The position numbers and the translations under genes are program-made. The notes under the pieces were generated by a model that saw only the letters and a list, made by a program, of their open reading frames with translations, had not been told where the DNA came from and searched no databases. From NCBI GenBank assembly GCA_003118195.1, contig BEXV01003683.1, positions 1 to 34,196 of the forward strand: DNA of 34,196 nt, written 5' to 3'. Below are positions 33,779 through 34,196 of the stretch, in pieces (the first letter of the stretch is position 1; every line of letters starts with the position of its first letter). Origin of the DNA: Hemicentrotus pulcherrimus (lineage: Eukaryota > Echinodermata > Echinoidea > Camarodonta > Strongylocentrotidae).

Positions 33779-34196
33779 AGGATGCGCAGAAGAAATATAA
33801 TGTGTTATATCTGCGCATGATCATGAACTGCACGTACACATTCCCAAAAGCCGGTGTGACCACACCGTTTGTCCTACCAGTTTCGTTTGTCTGTTGGACA
33901 TAATATGCGGGTTTTCTGCATGCTCGCACGGATCGTCCGAGGGACTACTCGTAATACTCGTGAGCCAGGCCCCGTCCCAAGTATTTTGGGGCGTTTCGAG
34001 GTTTAATGAAGGAGTTAAATGGGAAATAAATGTGATTAAAAATGGGGTTGAAAGTGTGAGAGGGAGGCTAGAGTATTAAAGATAAGGTAGAGCGTAGCAC
34101 AAATTGGCGGATATGCTCAGGGGGTAGGGCATTACGGTCAGATGATCAGCATATTGTAATACCTTATTCATGACACTGGCAGGTCACTAATTGGCG
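33779..34196. other. PFK 5' flank to window edge
   Basis: More CpG-containing than the introns. No coding gene was seen. The last 95 bp hold a tRNA-like GGATATGCTCAGGGGGTAGG (A-box resemblance), bracketed by an AATTGGCG direct repeat (34102-34109 and 34189-34196). This may be a SINE head or a tandem unit cut by the window end. Confidence 0.4.
33783..33817. promoter_or_regulatory. Paired TGCGCA motifs upstream of PFK (NRF-1/P3A2-type)
   Basis: TGCGCA occurs at 33783-33788 and 33812-33817, 29 bp apart, about 200-235 bp upstream of the PFK start codon, with AT-rich sequence between. The NRF-1 family (P3A2 in sea urchin) recognises GCGCA-containing sites. Use as a promoter element is inference. 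No clear TATA box or initiator could be fixed. Confidence 0.35.

Overview
The window is nuclear DNA of an animal. It is AT-rich and rich in repeats. Genes are split by GT-AG introns, and there are tRNA-derived SINE-like fragments, MITE-type DNA transposons, GA/CT microsatellites and a short TAACCC telomere-type stretch. Protein similarity and repeat style suggest a marine invertebrate deuterostome, most likely an echinoderm such as a sea urchin. That placement is inference. One undetermined base (N) lies near 8926.

The window holds two convergent protein-coding genes. At the left end, on the plus strand, are the last three coding exons of SF3B6 (p14/SF3b14, the branch-point-contacting RRM protein of the U2 snRNP SF3b complex), from 792 to 3220. 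Its first coding exon, about ten residues, lies left of the window. From 33584 down to 10024, on the minus strand, is a complete ATP-dependent 6-phosphofructokinase gene (PFK, the committed step of glycolysis). I assembled it as 22 coding exons encoding 840 residues. Every junction keeps frame, every intron is GT-AG, and the exon lengths sum to 2523 nt including the stop. It has the eukaryotic duplicated PFK architecture: a catalytic N-half with all the usual active-site residues, and a C-half in which the catalytic aspartates are replaced. An N-terminal extension of about 60 residues carries a PKA-like RRQT site.

The two genes are unrelated in function. The 6-7 kb between their stop codons (3221-10023) holds both 3' UTRs, intergenic DNA and two clear non-autonomous DNA transposons. 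No other convincing protein-coding gene was seen.

The PFK introns hold most of the remaining structure: a second, nearly identical copy of the intergenic hAT-like MITE (8-bp target-site duplication); three members of a family with TACCG termini, one carrying a tRNA-Leu-like insertion and one carrying a broken reverse-transcriptase fragment; a TIR element with hAT-like ends; an unclassified repeat present in three different introns; and long CT tracts beside several splice sites. Upstream of the PFK start are a 65-codon uORF ending in an ATGA overlap with the PFK start codon, and two TGCGCA (NRF-1/P3A2-type) motifs. I found no new enzymatic or defence system. The most notable items are the mobile-element structures, the paired-octamer repeats in an SF3B6 intron, and the PFK N-terminus and leader.
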